From: Diadophis punctatus similis
Taxonomy: Eukaryota > Chordata > Lepidosauria > Squamata > Dipsadidae
Reading direction: 5' to 3'
NCBI GenBank assembly: GCA_023053685.1
Contig: JALIGW010000026.1
Coordinates: 3,319,608 to 3,383,607, forward strand
Length of the DNA stretch: 64,000 nucleotides
Shown here: positions 61,640-64,000 of the stretch, piece by piece
Numbering within the stretch: position 1 is the first letter of the stretch
Layout of the letters: every line of letters begins with the position of its first letter
Position numbers and translations under genes: made by a program
The notes under the pieces: model-generated
Told to the model about the DNA's origin: nothing
Seen by the model: only the letters and a program-made list of their open reading frames with translations
Database searches by the model: none

Positions 61640-63225
61640 AGTCTCTTGTGGGAAAGGCCAGGCAAGGGTGGACCTGGGGGCAATTGGGGTGAAATCAATC
61701 CTGGTTCCAGCAAACGTGGTTTAATGCCAGGGTTCCCCCTTCACACGTTTCTGTCCTCTTTCTCTCCCTCTGATTATGAATTATTTCGGATTTGGGCTCC
61801 CCTCACACACCTGTATTCTAACGCTGGTGTTAACTTTCGCCTTTATTGGTCGTTTAATGGTGGCTTTTGAAGTTGTGTGTGGTAATAATGGTTTGGGATG
61901 GTCAATAAAATGGGGGGAAATGTGCTGAGATGTGCAGATTAACAATGGAAATTCACGATAAAGAGGATTCGGACTTCTATGAAGCATGGGGAAAATGGTA
62001 TAAGTGGTTAAAACAAACTAACCACTTTGTTATAAACTAGTTTTGCTAACGAAAAAATTCTAAAGACGCTTCTCTACTTTCTATGAATTTCTTATATAAA
62101 TAAATAGATATATATGTAAACAAAATAGATAGAAAAACTGTTGAAAAAGAAAACAGGTGACACAATCTAACGAATATAGAAATAGAATAATGATAGTCAA
62201 AATAAAGATAGCAATGTTGTAGAGTGTAAATACTTAAGAAAATATGGGAAAGCTGTAAAAGAGATTTGTTATTATCTTGTTTGTTTTTGTTTTATGTATG
62301 TGTTTTGTATGTCTTTATATGTTGTTTTTTAAAGGAAAAACCTAATAAAGATTTTTTTTTTTAAAAAATGGGGGAAAACAATGGGGACTACAACACCCAG
62401 CATCCCCAGCTGGGTGTAGCCTGGGTGCAGCGGATTCCTCCCAGCCGAAGAAGGCTTGGTTGGGGAAGGGGAGCTCCCTCAAAGAGCTGGGACTACAACT
62501 CCCAGCGTTCCCAACCCTGGGTTGGTGCGGACGAGAGACTTTGCCCAGAATGGGATAGATGGGGTGTCCATTTTGAGCAGCGAGCTAGACTAGACAACCT
62601 CCAGAGTCCCTTCCGGCTCTGCTCTTCTGTATTTCATAATTTCATTCTTTGTTGGACATGCCAGGCATGGTAAGCAAGGGGGCAATTGGGGTTAAATCAA
62701 TCCATCCCTGTTCCAACAAATAAGGTTTAATGCCAGGATCCCCCTTGACACCTTTCTATCCTGGTTATCTCCCTCTGATTATTAATTATTTCAGATTTGG
62801 GGGTGTCCCTCCCCCACCTCTATTTTCATGGTCGTATTAGTCTTTTAAAAGTGACTTGTTCTTTTTAAAGTTCTGAAGTTGCGCGGTCTGGGACTGTAAA
62901 TAAAATGGGGGAAACAATGGAACTACAACTTCTAAGATTCCCAGCCGGAGGAGCGGCATCAAGTCAATTTCAGTCTTGTTGCTTTATGCGGTGTTGAATC
63001 ATTCAATCCTGGTTCCAACAAACATGGTTAACGTCAGAATCTCCCTTCACACATTCTCATTCCTCTTTTAACTTCTTCCTCCGCTTATTGATTTTCAATG
63101 TTTGGGTTTCTTTCCGCCTGTATTTTAACGTTTGTGTCGGCCTTTTATTAGCGGTTTGGGGTTTGTTTGTTTTTTAAGTTTCGAAGTTTTGCAATGGGTT
63201 TGGGATTGTAAATAAAAAAAGAGAG
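61640..63225. repeat. Triplicated segment in the PNPLA7-like intron 1
   Basis: A block with GGTTTAATGCCAGGGTTCCC, TCTGATTATGAATTATTTC and GGGATGGTCAATAAAATGGG occurs at about 61680-61920, 62690-62915 and 63000-63220 with 15-25 percent differences. ACTACAACTCCCAGC lies between copies. The L1 3' end at 61905-62368 follows the first copy. Confidence 0.75.
61905..62368 (+). mobile_element. L1 LINE 3' end with poly(A)
   Basis: Encodes the last ORF2 residues (EDSDFYEAWGKWYKWLKQTN, stop at 62038-62040), followed by an AT-rich 3' UTR, AATAAAG at 62343 and a T/A-rich end. It interrupts a tandemly repeated segment of the PNPLA7-like intron 1. Confidence 0.75.
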
Positions 63226-63324
63226 AATACCCCTCCTTCTGCAAAGCTATGTGTTGTTAATGGTTGTGTGTATTGATTGGCGTGATTTGATTGCATTAAT
63301 TTGTCAGGGAGGAAAAAAAAATAC

Positions 63325-63675
63325 CGGTGGTCCTTGACTTACGACCACAATTGAGGCCAAAAGATCACGTTGCTAAGCGGGAAATTTGTTTTTTGCCCCA
63401 TTTTACGGCTTTTCTTGCCACGTTTGTGAAGTGAAGAACTAAAGTTGTTAAGCGTGTCATACGGCCGTTAAGCGAATCTGGCTTCCCCGTTGGCTTTGCT
63501 TGTCAGAAGCTCGCAAAAGAGGACAGCGTGACCCCCCCATGGGACATTGCAACCGTCATAAATATGAACCAGTTGCCAGGTGGCTGAATTTTGATCACGC
63601 GAGTCACTTTTTTCAGTACCTTTCTAACTTTGGTCACTAAACAAGCTTGTTTTAAGTCAAGGACTAACTGTACAA
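63325..63675. mobile_element. Family A palindromic MITE
   Basis: GGTGGTCCTTGACTTACGAC at the left, TTTTAAGTCAAGGACTAACT at the right, in intron 1 of the PNPLA7-like gene. Confidence 0.75.
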
Positions 63676-64000
63676 CTCCTTCATTATTTGTAAGAAAAAC
63701 ATTCCTGTTTCTTCCATTGGTAGGTCATTTCCTTCTGGGTTGCCTATTTATTATGTCTTTGTTTCCACATGGAATGAATATATACTGTATTTTAAACAGA
63801 AACTGTTGTGCCTAAACCAGGGGTCGGCAACCTTAAACCTCCTCCTGTTATCAGTCTTTTGGTTGTTTGATTAGCGTGGACACTCTTTCTGGCCAGCGCC
63901 TTTGTTTTGAATTGTAAAAGTCTTGGTCAGCCATGAAATGATAACAGTTTCAATTGAATCATGCCTCAGTCAGAACCGTGACTGGGTGTGACCGTAAACC

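Overview
This is eukaryotic nuclear DNA with spliced genes, CpG-rich promoters and dense interspersed repeats. The repeat content points to a squamate reptile, most likely a snake: BovB (RTE) and CR1 LINE pieces, tRNA-derived SINEs with the GTGGCGCAGTGG head, an L2-like LINE with an intact ORF, and many (ATTCT)n pentanucleotide arrays starting where LINE 3' tails end. The species cannot be fixed by reading alone. Gene order suits a gene-rich segment equivalent to parts of human 9q33.3 and 9q34.3. Layout, left to right: LRSAM1 (minus, 12 coding exons at 943-12402; its 3' half lies beyond the left edge); a CpG-rich bidirectional promoter (about 17700-18200) shared with RPL12 (plus, 18208-23357, seven exons, 165 aa); a SHIPPO/STPG-repeat gene, probably STPG3 (minus, 24735-30883); ZMYND19 (plus, 32899-43151, six exons, 227 aa) with a LINE carrying a 1057-residue ORF in intron 4; DPH7 (plus, 48588-55603, nine coding exons, 460 aa) with a likely noncoding first exon near 46459; MRPL41 (minus, 57978-58385, single coding exon, 135 aa); and a 13-codon first exon at 60921 that looks like PNPLA7, whose remainder lies beyond the right edge. 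All exon joins were read by eye from GT/AG sites and phase. LRSAM1 (in-window part), RPL12, ZMYND19 and DPH7 keep phase throughout; the STPG gene has one unresolved junction. The genes are housekeeping or broadly used: ubiquitin ligase, ribosomal protein, MYND adaptor, diphthamide synthesis and mitoribosome. They share a neighbourhood, not a pathway. Introns and intergenic DNA are mostly mobile elements: TA-type palindromic MITEs, hAT elements with 8-bp target duplications (one carrying a host-like coiled-coil coding fragment), CR1/L2/BovB/L1/L3-like LINEs, a DIRS-like RNase H fragment, a mariner fragment with an inverted duplication, LTR-like repeats and several minisatellites. I found no novel defence-type or enzymatic system. 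The most notable items are the hAT element with captured coding sequence, the intact LINE ORF, a CR1-derived microsatellite running into the DPH7 exon 5 splice acceptor, and paired TCTCGCGAGA sites in the RPL12/LRSAM1 promoter.
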